Origin: Bacteroidales bacterium
Lineage (GTDB): Bacteria; Bacteroidota; Bacteroidia; Bacteroidales; JAFGHD01
Assembly: GCA_016927695.1 (NCBI GenBank)
Contig: JAFGME010000172.1
Location: 1-49,223 of the forward strand
Length of the DNA: 49,223 bases
Reading direction: 5' to 3'
Shown: positions 1 through 6,088 of the stretch, one piece after another
Numbering within the stretch: the first letter of the stretch is position 1
How the letters are laid out: every line of letters begins with the position of its first letter
The notes under the pieces: generated by a model
The model's input: only the letters and a program-made list of their open reading frames with translations
Told to the model about the DNA's origin: nothing
Database searches by the model: none
Program-made: the position numbers and the translations under genes

Positions 1-807
1 AAAAATTTACCTTCCCATATCCATCCCGGGAAGTATGAAATACATGGAGGCATGAGCAATAATGAGCTCATCAACCTTCTGCGCAGCGGTCAGCAAACTC
101 CGGTAAACCTGATCTTCAACAACATCAGTACCAAACCCCAGCTTGCCCGGCGTCTGGCAGACCAGATCGAAGCCGACTCCCTTTCGCTCATCAGTTTGAT
201 GGAAGATCCTGAGTACCCGGCCCGGTTCGGATTTACGGGCGAAACCATCCTCTGTATGTTCCTTCCAAACACCTACGAGGTTTTCTGGAATATCACCCCT
301 GAAAAATTATTTGAAAGGATGAACCGCGAATACAAAGCTTTTTGGAATGAAAACAGAAGTCAAAAGGCCGCGTATTTAAAACTTTCACCTGTTGAAGTGG
401 GCATCCTGGCTTCCATTGTGGAAAAAGAAACCGCAAAGGAAGATGAAAAACCCTCCATCGCCGGGGTCTACCTCAACCGTTTGAAATACGGATGGAAACT
501 TCAGGCCGATCCTACGATTATTTACGCATGGGGCGACTTCAGCATCAACAGGGTGCTGAACATCCACAAACAACTGGACTCGCCTTACAACACCTATCTC
601 TATTCAGGCTTACCCCCCGGTCCTATATGTCTTCCATCCATCTCTTCCATTGAGTCGGTGCTGAATGCTGAAACCCATGATTATTTCTTCTTCTGTGCCA
701 GGGCAGACTTTTCAGGATATCACGAATTCGCACGAACGGCCTCCCGGCATGCTGTAAATGCAAATAAATACCGGCGCGCTTTAGATGAAAGAGGAATCAT
801 GAAGTAA
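1..807 (+). CDS. mltG: Endolytic murein transglycosylase MltG (YceG family), 5' end cut off by the window
   Basis: The frame is open from the first base of the window, so the ATG at 52 is internal and the true start lies upstream. The visible 268 residues are the catalytic half of a YceG/MltG protein: a LysM-like stretch (HPGKYEIHGGMSNNELI), then the lytic domain with the IVEKET segment that carries the family's catalytic glutamate, followed by the conserved GVYLNRL, LQADPTI and GLPPGPI motifs. MltG is an inner-membrane enzyme that cleaves nascent peptidoglycan strands and is thought to set glycan chain length; the N-terminal membrane anchor is not in the window. The gene stops with TAA at 807, and the next gene has its own promoter-like element 20 nt later. 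I am confident of the family and of the partial status. Confidence 0.93.
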   Translation, partial: KNLPSHIHPGKYEIHGGMSNNELINLLRSGQQTPVNLIFNNISTKPQLARRLADQIEADSLSLISLMEDPEYPARFGFTGETILCMFLPNTYEVFWNITPEKLFERMNREYKAFWNENRSQKAAYLKLSPVEVGILASIVEKETAKEDEKPSIAGVYLNRLKYGWKLQADPTIIYAWGDFSINRVLNIHKQLDSPYNTYLYSGLPPGPICLPSISSIESVLNAETHDYFFFCARADFSGYHEFARTASRHAVNANKYRRALDERGIMK

Positions 808-827
808 ACCGGCTTCCGTTTTTATAC

Positions 828-835
828 TAATTTTG
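828..835 (+). promoter_or_regulatory. Bacteroidota -7 promoter element for the DUF2279 gene
   Basis: TAATTTTG matches the Bacteroidota -7 consensus TAnnTTTG and lies 20 nt upstream of the TTG start at 856. No good TTTG -33 box is visible at 17-22 nt spacing, so this rests on one element. Confidence 0.4.
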
Positions 836-855
836 AACCGGAAAAAAAGTATTCA

Positions 856-1806
856 TTGTTCAAATCCGTATTTGAAAATATCAGAATAAGGAGGCTGGGT
901 TTGTTTCTGGGACTGCTTTTCATCACAGGCAATCTGGCTGCACAGTCGGAGCCCCTGTTCATGGACAGTTACCCTGACACCCTCAATAAGAAAAGGCTTA
1001 CCTGGGTCATCACAGGGCAGTCATTGCTGTATGTTACTTCCATGACCGCCCTGTATTCGGCCTGGTACAAGGATTATCCTCAGTCGGGATTCCATTGGAT
1101 CAACGACGGACATGAGTGGATGCAGGTCGATAAGCTGGGCCATGCAACCACCGCGGCGTATATCGGAAAGTTCGGATATGAGTTTTACCGTTGGGCAGGT
1201 GTCAGCAGGAAGAAAGCCATCTGGACAGGAGGTTCGATGGGATTTACTTATCTTACGGTGGTAGAGATACTGGATGGATTCTCGGAACAGTGGGGGGCTT
1301 CGGCGGGCGATCTCATCGCCAATGCTGCCGGAACCGGCCTTTTCATCGGACAACAATTGGCATGGGACGAGCAGCGGCTGCTGCTTAAATGGTCGTATCT
1401 TGAAAGCGAATATGCCCCATACAGGCCCGATCTGCTGGGTACCGGATTTTTTGAGAGAATGCTGAAAGATTATAATGGCCAAACCTACTGGCTTTCGGGT
1501 AACATCCATTCCTTCCTTCCTAAAAGCTCACGGTTCCCCCCATGGCTTAATGTGGCTTTCGGTTACGGGGCCGACGGGATGCTGGGCGCCAACAGTAACC
1601 CGGGCTCATATAACGGCGTACCCCTGCCCGGTTATCCAAGATACAGGCAATATTACTTCAGTCTCGATGTGGATCTTTCCAGGATTAAAACCCGCTCGAA
1701 TGTACTCAGCTTCATCTTCCACGGTTTTAATTTCCTTAAAATACCTTTCCCGACACTTGAGTATAACCACCGGCAGGGTGTAAATTTTTACTGGTTATAC
1801 TTTTAA
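856..1806 (+). CDS. DUF2279 family membrane protein
   Basis: A 316-aa protein of the DUF2279 (YfiM-like) family, common in Bacteroidota and of unknown function. The N-terminus looks like a signal peptide (basic IRIRRL, then a hydrophobic run ending near NLAAQ). The core has the family pattern of hydrophobic segments with conserved polar residues: VDKLGHA around residues 92-98 and EILDGFSEQWGASAGDLIANAAG around residues 137-159. The C-terminal third has alternating aromatic residues that could form outer-membrane strands. The start is TTG at 856. A second TTG at 901 has a better AGGAGG upstream but would remove the basic n-region of the signal peptide, so 856 is preferred; Bacteroidota depend little on Shine-Dalgarno sequences. 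Family confident, function unknown. Confidence 0.8.
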   Translation: MFKSVFENIRIRRLGLFLGLLFITGNLAAQSEPLFMDSYPDTLNKKRLTWVITGQSLLYVTSMTALYSAWYKDYPQSGFHWINDGHEWMQVDKLGHATTAAYIGKFGYEFYRWAGVSRKKAIWTGGSMGFTYLTVVEILDGFSEQWGASAGDLIANAAGTGLFIGQQLAWDEQRLLLKWSYLESEYAPYRPDLLGTGFFERMLKDYNGQTYWLSGNIHSFLPKSSRFPPWLNVAFGYGADGMLGANSNPGSYNGVPLPGYPRYRQYYFSLDVDLSRIKTRSNVLSFIFHGFNFLKIPFPTLEYNHRQGVNFYWLYF

Positions 1807-1830
1807 ACTTTTCAACATCATCCGGACGGC

Positions 1831-1847
1831 AATGCATCACATGCATT
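1831..1847. promoter_or_regulatory. 17-nt perfect palindrome at the hyuA promoter, operator candidate
   Basis: AATGCATCACATGCATT has two perfect 7-nt arms around a 3-nt centre. Its last base is the first base of the -7 element at 1847-1854, so a protein bound here would contact the polymerase site. No -33 box is visible upstream, which would fit activator-dependent control. Binding is inferred from position only. Confidence 0.45.
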
Positions 1848-1854
1848 ATCTTTG
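1847..1854 (+). promoter_or_regulatory. Bacteroidota -7 element for hyuA
   Basis: TATCTTTG matches TAnnTTTG exactly. Transcription would begin near 1861, only about 9 nt before the TTG start chosen at 1870, giving a near-leaderless message. The in-frame TTG at 1852 falls inside this element and so cannot be the start if this is the promoter. Confidence 0.6.
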
Positions 1855-1869
1855 TATAAAATTCGCTGT

Positions 1870-3192
1870 TTGAGAAAGATTCTTTTGCTAAACGGCCTGG
1901 TTTACCTGCAGGGTAAACTTATCCGCACCGACTTGCTGATTGCGGGAAGCAGTATAGTGAGCCAGGGTGAATATCCTGATCTTCCCGGCGAGGCTGAGAC
2001 CATTGATTGCACCGGGCTTTGTATCTTTCCCGGGGGCATTGACCCGCATGTGCACATGCATCTGCCCGGCCCTTCTGGTTTTTCATCCGATGATTTTGAA
2101 ACGGGCAGCCGTGCTGCAATCGCCGGTGGCACAACAAGTTTCATTGATTTTGTTACCCCGTGCCGCGGGCAGTCCTTGATTGAAGCTCTCCATAAAAGGC
2201 GCATCGAAGCAACAAACAGCCTGTGTGATGTTAAATTCCATGTAAGCCCCGTGGAATGGACAGCCAAAACCGGGGAGGAAATCATCCGCTGCATCCGGGA
2301 GGAAGGGATCGCCTCTTTTAAGGTTTATATGGCCTACCGTTCTTCCATCGGACTGCGGGACGAAGACATTTTTAAAGTAATGAAAACTGCAGGCAGGCAT
2401 GGAGGGCTTGTTGCCATCCATTGTGAAGCGGATGAAGAGATAGAAAATCTGAAGAACGGATACCTGTCAGAAGGAATGACCTCCCCAAAATACCACCCCC
2501 TATCCCGCCCCAATGCAGTGGAAGCGGAAGCGGTGAAAAGGGCGCTCAACCTGGCAGAAAAAGCCGGATGCCCGCTGTACATCGTTCATGTTTCAACCCG
2601 CGAATCGCTTGACTATATTGAAAAAGCACAATCCCAAGGGCTGCCTGTGTATGCTGAAACCTGTCCGCAATACCTGCTGCTGGACAACAGCATGTACGAT
2701 CATCCTTTTGACCGTGCCAGTGCGTATGTGATGAGTCCTCCCCTGCGAAAAAATGAAGACAGGGAAGCTTTGTGGCAGGCTATACGCGACGGTGTTATTC
2801 ACACTGTGGGAACAGATCATTGCCCTTTCAGCTTGGAACAAAAAAGAAGGGGTATCCATGATTTCACAAAAATACCCAATGGAGCGGGAGGCATTGAGCA
2901 TCGACTGAGTCTTTTATATACCCACGGGATTTGGGGGAAAAGGATTTCTCTCGGTAGATTCATTGAGGTGAGCTCCGAAAACCCTGCAAAAATCTTTGGA
3001 TGGTATCCCCAAAAAGGAATGATTAAGGAAGGCGCCGATGCCGACCTGGTGATTTGGGATCCTGATGCAAATCAAATTATCTCCTCAAAAACACATCATC
3101 AGAATTGCGATCTGAATATTTATGAAGGACTTGAGGTCAAAGGACTTCCGGTGCATACCATGATGAAGGGCAGCAGCCTGTTTTTGCAATAG
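1870..3192 (+). CDS. hyuA: Dihydropyrimidinase / D-hydantoinase-type amidohydrolase
   Basis: A 440-aa member of the hydantoinase/dihydropyrimidinase branch of the amidohydrolases, enzymes that open cyclic amide rings (hydantoins, dihydropyrimidines) in the cytoplasm. Visible metal-site features are HVH at residues 60-62, the lysine in SFKVYMAY that is carboxylated in the family, AIHCEADEE, YIVHVS, and TDHCPF, a signature that separates hydantoinases from true dihydroorotases. The GGTTSFIDF segment is also typical. The closest by eye is E. coli HyuA, including YHPLSRP, AETCPQYLLLD and the PQKG segment. HyuA is encoded with ygeW and ygeY in E. coli, and both lie next door here on the opposite strand. 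TTG 1870 is chosen because an upstream TTG at 1852 is inside the promoter and the N-terminus then fits the family. The physiological substrate is unknown. Confidence 0.85.
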   Translation: MRKILLLNGLVYLQGKLIRTDLLIAGSSIVSQGEYPDLPGEAETIDCTGLCIFPGGIDPHVHMHLPGPSGFSSDDFETGSRAAIAGGTTSFIDFVTPCRGQSLIEALHKRRIEATNSLCDVKFHVSPVEWTAKTGEEIIRCIREEGIASFKVYMAYRSSIGLRDEDIFKVMKTAGRHGGLVAIHCEADEEIENLKNGYLSEGMTSPKYHPLSRPNAVEAEAVKRALNLAEKAGCPLYIVHVSTRESLDYIEKAQSQGLPVYAETCPQYLLLDNSMYDHPFDRASAYVMSPPLRKNEDREALWQAIRDGVIHTVGTDHCPFSLEQKRRGIHDFTKIPNGAGGIEHRLSLLYTHGIWGKRISLGRFIEVSSENPAKIFGWYPQKGMIKEGADADLVIWDPDANQIISSKTHHQNCDLNIYEGLEVKGLPVHTMMKGSSLFLQ

Positions 3193-3193
3193 T

Positions 3194-3212
3194 CTGAATC
3201 CTTTGGGTTCAG
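3194..3212 (+). repeat. Short REP-like hairpin after hyuA
   Basis: CTGAATCC and GGGTTCAG form 8-nt arms around a TTT loop with one G-U-type mismatch. It begins 2 nt after the hyuA stop. There is no clear T-tract, so it is not a typical terminator; the form resembles the hairpins around the RAYT relic near 28.4-28.7 kb. Confidence 0.4.
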
Positions 3213-3238
3213 GTGTGTTTATCTGCAGGTGATTTGCT

Positions 3239-3255
3239 ACGGGTCATTGACCCGT
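3239..3255. repeat. Perfect palindrome in the convergent hyuA/ygeW gap
   Basis: ACGGGTCATTGACCCGT has 8-nt perfect arms around one base. It lies between the two stops, so it may act as a two-way transcription end or RNA 3' stabiliser, but no T-tract follows on either strand. Confidence 0.4.
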
Positions 3256-3270
3256 TGATGGAAACACGGA

Positions 3271-4464
3271 TCATAAAACCCTGTTGCTTTTTCGAAGGAG
3301 CAGGGCGTTCAATACTGCTGCCGGATCTTCAAATTTACAGGCCATCATCATGGCCGCAATGATGTAAGGTTTATACCCGGCTTCCTTATAGGTAAGAATC
3401 CGGTACTTCTCAAAAACATCCTGTGCCACTTCCCCTCTTTTGCACGACACCCCCGAAATATCTGCCGGAAGACAATGCATGTAAAGCGCCTCACCATTTT
3501 TTGTTAGTTTTATTTTACGTTCATCGCATTCCCAGTCAGCAAAAGCGGCATTCTGTGCAAGGCATTGTTTTTCAAGGGCTTTCAGACCTTCTGTATCCCC
3601 GGATTTCAGCAAAGATGTACGCTTTTGCATCACGTTGAAGGGGGCCCAGCTTTTGGGGTACACCATGTCGGCCTCTGAAAATGCTTCTTCCATTGAATGA
3701 ACGATTTTAAAACCGGTATTGTGTTCCCTGGCAAAGCCGGCTGCCTGTTGCTCTGTTTCAGGGATGAGGTTGTAGCCCTCAGGATATGCCAGGGAAACAT
3801 CCAATCCGAAACGGGTCATCAGTGTAATGATCCCTTGCGGGACAGAAAGGGGTTTGCCATAACTCGGAGAATACGCCCAGGTCATGGCGATTTTTTTGCC
3901 TTTCAGGTTTTCCAGGGATCCAAAATGGTTTTTCAGGTGCAAAAGATCGGCCAGGCTTTGTGTGGGATGGTCAAGGTCGCACTGCAGGTTCACAATGCCC
4001 GGGCGTTGTGGAAGCACCCCGGTTTTAAAGCCCTCGTCCAGCGCTTCCCCGACTTCGCACATGTATTTATGGCCTTCGCCCAGGAACATATCATCCCGGA
4101 TACCGATAATATCTGTAAGGAAGGAGATCATATTGGCTGTTTCCCTCACAGTTTCCCCATGAGCGATTTGCGATTTCTCCTCATCCATATCCTGCACCTC
4201 CAAACCCAAAAGGTTTGCTGCAGAAGCGAAAGAGAATCGTGTGCGGGTGGATTTGTCCCTGAAAACGGAAACGGCCAGTCCCGAATCGAAGCATCTGGGG
4301 CTGATGTTTCGTTCCCTCATTTTTTTCAGTAGTTCTGCCAGTTCAAGGATAAGAATGAGTTCGTCGTTGCTTTTCTCCCAGGTAAGCAAAAAGTCTTTAC
4401 CAAACAGATGTACATCCCTGTTTTCAAAAGAGGATGTTAACACTTTAATTTCACTTAATGTCAT
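3271..4464 (-). CDS. ygeW: YgeW-type knotted carbamoyltransferase
   Basis: A 397-aa aspartate/ornithine carbamoyltransferase family protein. The carbamoyl-phosphate loop is FRDKSTRTRFSFASA around residues 68-82 (S-T-R-T-R). HGETVRE, CDLDHPTQSLADLLHL and MHCLPADI complete the active site. The length and the FRDKSTRTRFSF, SQIAHGETVRETANM and DLDHPTQ segments match YgeW-like transcarbamylases rather than ordinary ArgF. The true YgeW substrate is not settled; the E. coli gene sits in a cluster with a 2,3-diaminopropionate ammonia-lyase and hyuA, and such clusters have been tied to anaerobic purine/urate breakdown by gut bacteria. Here it lies 9 nt downstream of ygeY, in one operon. The carbamate kinase that would turn a released carbamoyl group into ATP is not in the window. 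Confidence 0.85.
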   Translation of the reverse strand: MTLSEIKVLTSSFENRDVHLFGKDFLLTWEKSNDELILILELAELLKKMRERNISPRCFDSGLAVSVFRDKSTRTRFSFASAANLLGLEVQDMDEEKSQIAHGETVRETANMISFLTDIIGIRDDMFLGEGHKYMCEVGEALDEGFKTGVLPQRPGIVNLQCDLDHPTQSLADLLHLKNHFGSLENLKGKKIAMTWAYSPSYGKPLSVPQGIITLMTRFGLDVSLAYPEGYNLIPETEQQAAGFAREHNTGFKIVHSMEEAFSEADMVYPKSWAPFNVMQKRTSLLKSGDTEGLKALEKQCLAQNAAFADWECDERKIKLTKNGEALYMHCLPADISGVSCKRGEVAQDVFEKYRILTYKEAGYKPYIIAAMMMACKFEDPAAVLNALLLRKSNRVL

Positions 4465-4473
4465 GGTGATTTG

Positions 4474-5673
4474 TTATTTTCTTTCGCTTAATGTTGCAAT
4501 AAAGGCAGCATAGAACGCAGAAGCGGAAACCAGGTCATCCACCGGTACTTTCTCATCCGGTGCATGGGCAAATATCTCATTCCCGGGCCCGAAACCGATG
4601 ACCGGAATTCCGTAAACACCATTGATGACAACACCGTTGGTCGAGAAGGTCCATTTCCCCGGCCGGGATTCCTTCTTAAAAACACGATTAAAGGCTTCCT
4701 TCCCTGCATTCACATAAAAATGTTCTTCCGGCATTTTCCAGGTGGGATAGTATTTTTCCATACCGTATTCAAGACCTGTATAAGCTTTTTCTTTATAGGA
4801 CAGGATGCAGGCTTTAGCCTTCATCCCCCTGATCAGCGCTGTAATTTCATCAAGCGCTGATTTTTTCGTTTCGCCCCATGTTAATCTGCGGTCAAGGTGA
4901 ATTCTGGCATAATCGGCCACGGCACAAAGCGAAGGGCTTCCGGATACTATTTCAGAAATCGTGACACTCCCCTTGCCAAGAAAAGGATCTGATGGCAGGC
5001 TTTCGTTCAGTTTTTCCACTTTGAGGGCTGCTCTGGACGCCATATAAATGGCATTATCCCCTCTTTCGGGAGCCGACCCATGTGCCGACAGGCCGAAAAA
5101 TTCCACGGCAATCTCCATGCGCCCCCGCTGCCCAATATACAGATTGAGATTGGTGGGCTCGGTGCTGACGACCACGTCCGGCTTAATTCCGTCTTCCTCA
5201 ATGATATATTTCCAGCAAAGGCCATCACAGTCTTCCTCCATAACGCTTCCAACAAAGTGTACCGTCATATCTTTTCCGAGGCCCGTTTCTTTCAGTATTC
5301 TCCCGGCAGTGACAAAGGAAGCCACGCCTCCTTTCTGATCTACCGAGCCGCGTCCATAGACATAGCCATCTTTTATTTCACCTGAAAAAGGATCAAATGA
5401 CCAATTGGACAAACTGCCGGTATCCACTGTATCGATGTGTCCGTCGAAAGCGACCTTTTTTTTACCGTTACCGATCCTTCCAACCACATTGCCCAAAGGG
5501 TCGGTAAAGACTTCGTCAAAACCTTCTTCTTCCATCATGGACTTCAATGCTGCAGCCACCTCCGCCTCTTTCCCGCTCATTGATTTAATCCTGACGAGCC
5601 TGGAAAGATTCGCCGCAGTATTCTCGCGGTATTTTTCCGAGAGGCTGATTATTAATTTATTATACTCATTCAT
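4474..5673 (-). CDS. ygeY: YgeY-type M20 metallopeptidase / deacylase
   Basis: A 399-aa member of the M20 family of di-metal peptidases and deacylases. Metal and catalytic motifs are visible in order: DGHIDTVD, GRGSVDQKGG, the MEEDCDG acidic pair, STEPT and a C-terminal FAHAPDE histidine. The length, the EEDCDGLCWKY and IGQRGRMEI segments and the neighbour point to YgeY, the peptidase partner of YgeW; in E. coli its role is in the yge purine-linked pathway and its exact substrate is uncertain. The longest frame starts at 5757, but it would run through a -7 promoter element and add 28 residues with no family match, so ATG 5673 is used. It is the first gene of a two-gene operon with ygeW. Confidence 0.87.
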   Translation of the reverse strand: MNEYNKLIISLSEKYRENTAANLSRLVRIKSMSGKEAEVAAALKSMMEEEGFDEVFTDPLGNVVGRIGNGKKKVAFDGHIDTVDTGSLSNWSFDPFSGEIKDGYVYGRGSVDQKGGVASFVTAGRILKETGLGKDMTVHFVGSVMEEDCDGLCWKYIIEEDGIKPDVVVSTEPTNLNLYIGQRGRMEIAVEFFGLSAHGSAPERGDNAIYMASRAALKVEKLNESLPSDPFLGKGSVTISEIVSGSPSLCAVADYARIHLDRRLTWGETKKSALDEITALIRGMKAKACILSYKEKAYTGLEYGMEKYYPTWKMPEEHFYVNAGKEAFNRVFKKESRPGKWTFSTNGVVINGVYGIPVIGFGPGNEIFAHAPDEKVPVDDLVSASAFYAAFIATLSERK

Positions 5674-5693
5674 AATGGCAATTTTAATCCTTT

Positions 5694-5701
5694 CAAAATT
5701 A
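5694..5701 (-). promoter_or_regulatory. Bacteroidota -7 element for ygeY-ygeW
   Basis: Read on the minus strand this is TAATTTTG, an exact TAnnTTTG match, about 20 nt upstream of the ATG at 5673. No well-spaced -33 box was found. Confidence 0.5.
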
Positions 5702-5730
5702 AAATTAATCCGGGATAAACCATAAGCAAT

Positions 5731-5773
5731 AAAAAAAAGCTGCACCCTAACATTCAATGCCAGGGTACAGCTT
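5731..5773 (-). terminator. Rho-independent terminator after the 72-aa gene
   Basis: Arms at 5737-5748 and 5762-5773 pair over 12 positions with one mismatch that can form G-U in RNA. On the minus strand a run of eight T (5731-5738) follows. It separates the 72-aa gene from the ygeY promoter. Confidence 0.75.
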
Positions 5774-5801
5774 ATCTTGCAATTTCAACCGGATATAGAC
5801 T

Positions 5802-6020
5802 TTATCCTCTCTTCAGTTGTTGGAATTTCTTTGTTGCATAACCTGCTGCAAGCGTCAATAAAATGAGCAGGCCGCCTCCAAGCGGGGCTCCTCCACCAAC
5901 GGGATAATTGCCTTCACCGCCGCCAATGGATTGATCCCAGGGTGCAGGTTGTGCCATTAATACCGAATTCAATGCTGCTGCGAGCAAAACGACTGCTAAA
6001 ATGATGACTGATTTCTTCAT
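5802..6020 (-). CDS. Small secreted protein with a C-terminal sorting-like tail (PID-CTERM-like)
   Basis: A 72-aa protein. It begins with a signal peptide (MKKSVIILAVVLLAAALNSV, cleavage probably after LMAQ), has a short glycine-rich middle, and ends with GGGAPLGGG, a hydrophobic segment (LLILLTLAAGYA) and a basic tail (TKKFQQLKRG). This three-part C-terminus is what exosortase/archaeosortase-type sorting signals look like, and Bacteroidota encode many similar miniature proteins. It lies 68 nt downstream of the giant nucleotidase on the same strand and before a strong terminator, so the two probably share a transcript. I infer a surface or membrane location. No catalytic role is visible, and the gene may serve only as a carrier of its own sorting signal. 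Confidence 0.75.
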   Translation of the reverse strand: MKKSVIILAVVLLAAALNSVLMAQPAPWDQSIGGGEGNYPVGGGAPLGGGLLILLTLAAGYATKKFQQLKRG

Positions 6021-6050
6021 ATTTTTACCTTTAATGGATTTTTTATCAGC

Positions 6051-6077
6051 GCAGGACTCTGTATGGACAGACCCTGC
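6051..6077. other. Imperfect hairpin between the nucleotidase and the 72-aa gene
   Basis: GCAGG...CCTGC outer arms and CTGT/ACAG inner arms around an ATGG loop, with a small bulge. The minus strand, on which both genes lie, has no T-tract after it, so it is more likely an mRNA-processing or stability element than a terminator. Confidence 0.3.
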
Positions 6078-6088
6078 CTTCTTTTTGC

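Noticed and set aside
901-903. TTG with a strong AGGAGG as start of the DUF2279 protein
   Set aside because: It would delete the basic part of the signal peptide, and Bacteroidota rarely rely on Shine-Dalgarno sequences.
1021-1509. Long minus-strand frame opposite the DUF2279 gene, and similar long antisense frames in other genes
   Set aside because: They are shadows of real coding frames, with no motifs, promoters or plausible starts of their own.
1852-1869. Upstream TTG start for hyuA
   Set aside because: The codon lies inside the exact -7 element TATCTTTG, so it would not be in the message.
1870-3192. Dihydroorotase (pyrC) as the name of the amidohydrolase
   Set aside because: TDHCPF, the segment SPKYHPLSRP and the yge neighbours point to the hydantoinase/dihydropyrimidinase branch.
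3271-4464. Ornithine or aspartate carbamoyltransferase of arginine or pyrimidine synthesis
   Set aside because: The length, sequence details and pairing with ygeY fit YgeW better than ArgF or PyrB.
5674-5757. N-terminal extension of ygeY by 28 residues
   Set aside because: It crosses the -7 element at 5694-5701 and part of the upstream terminator, and has no family match.
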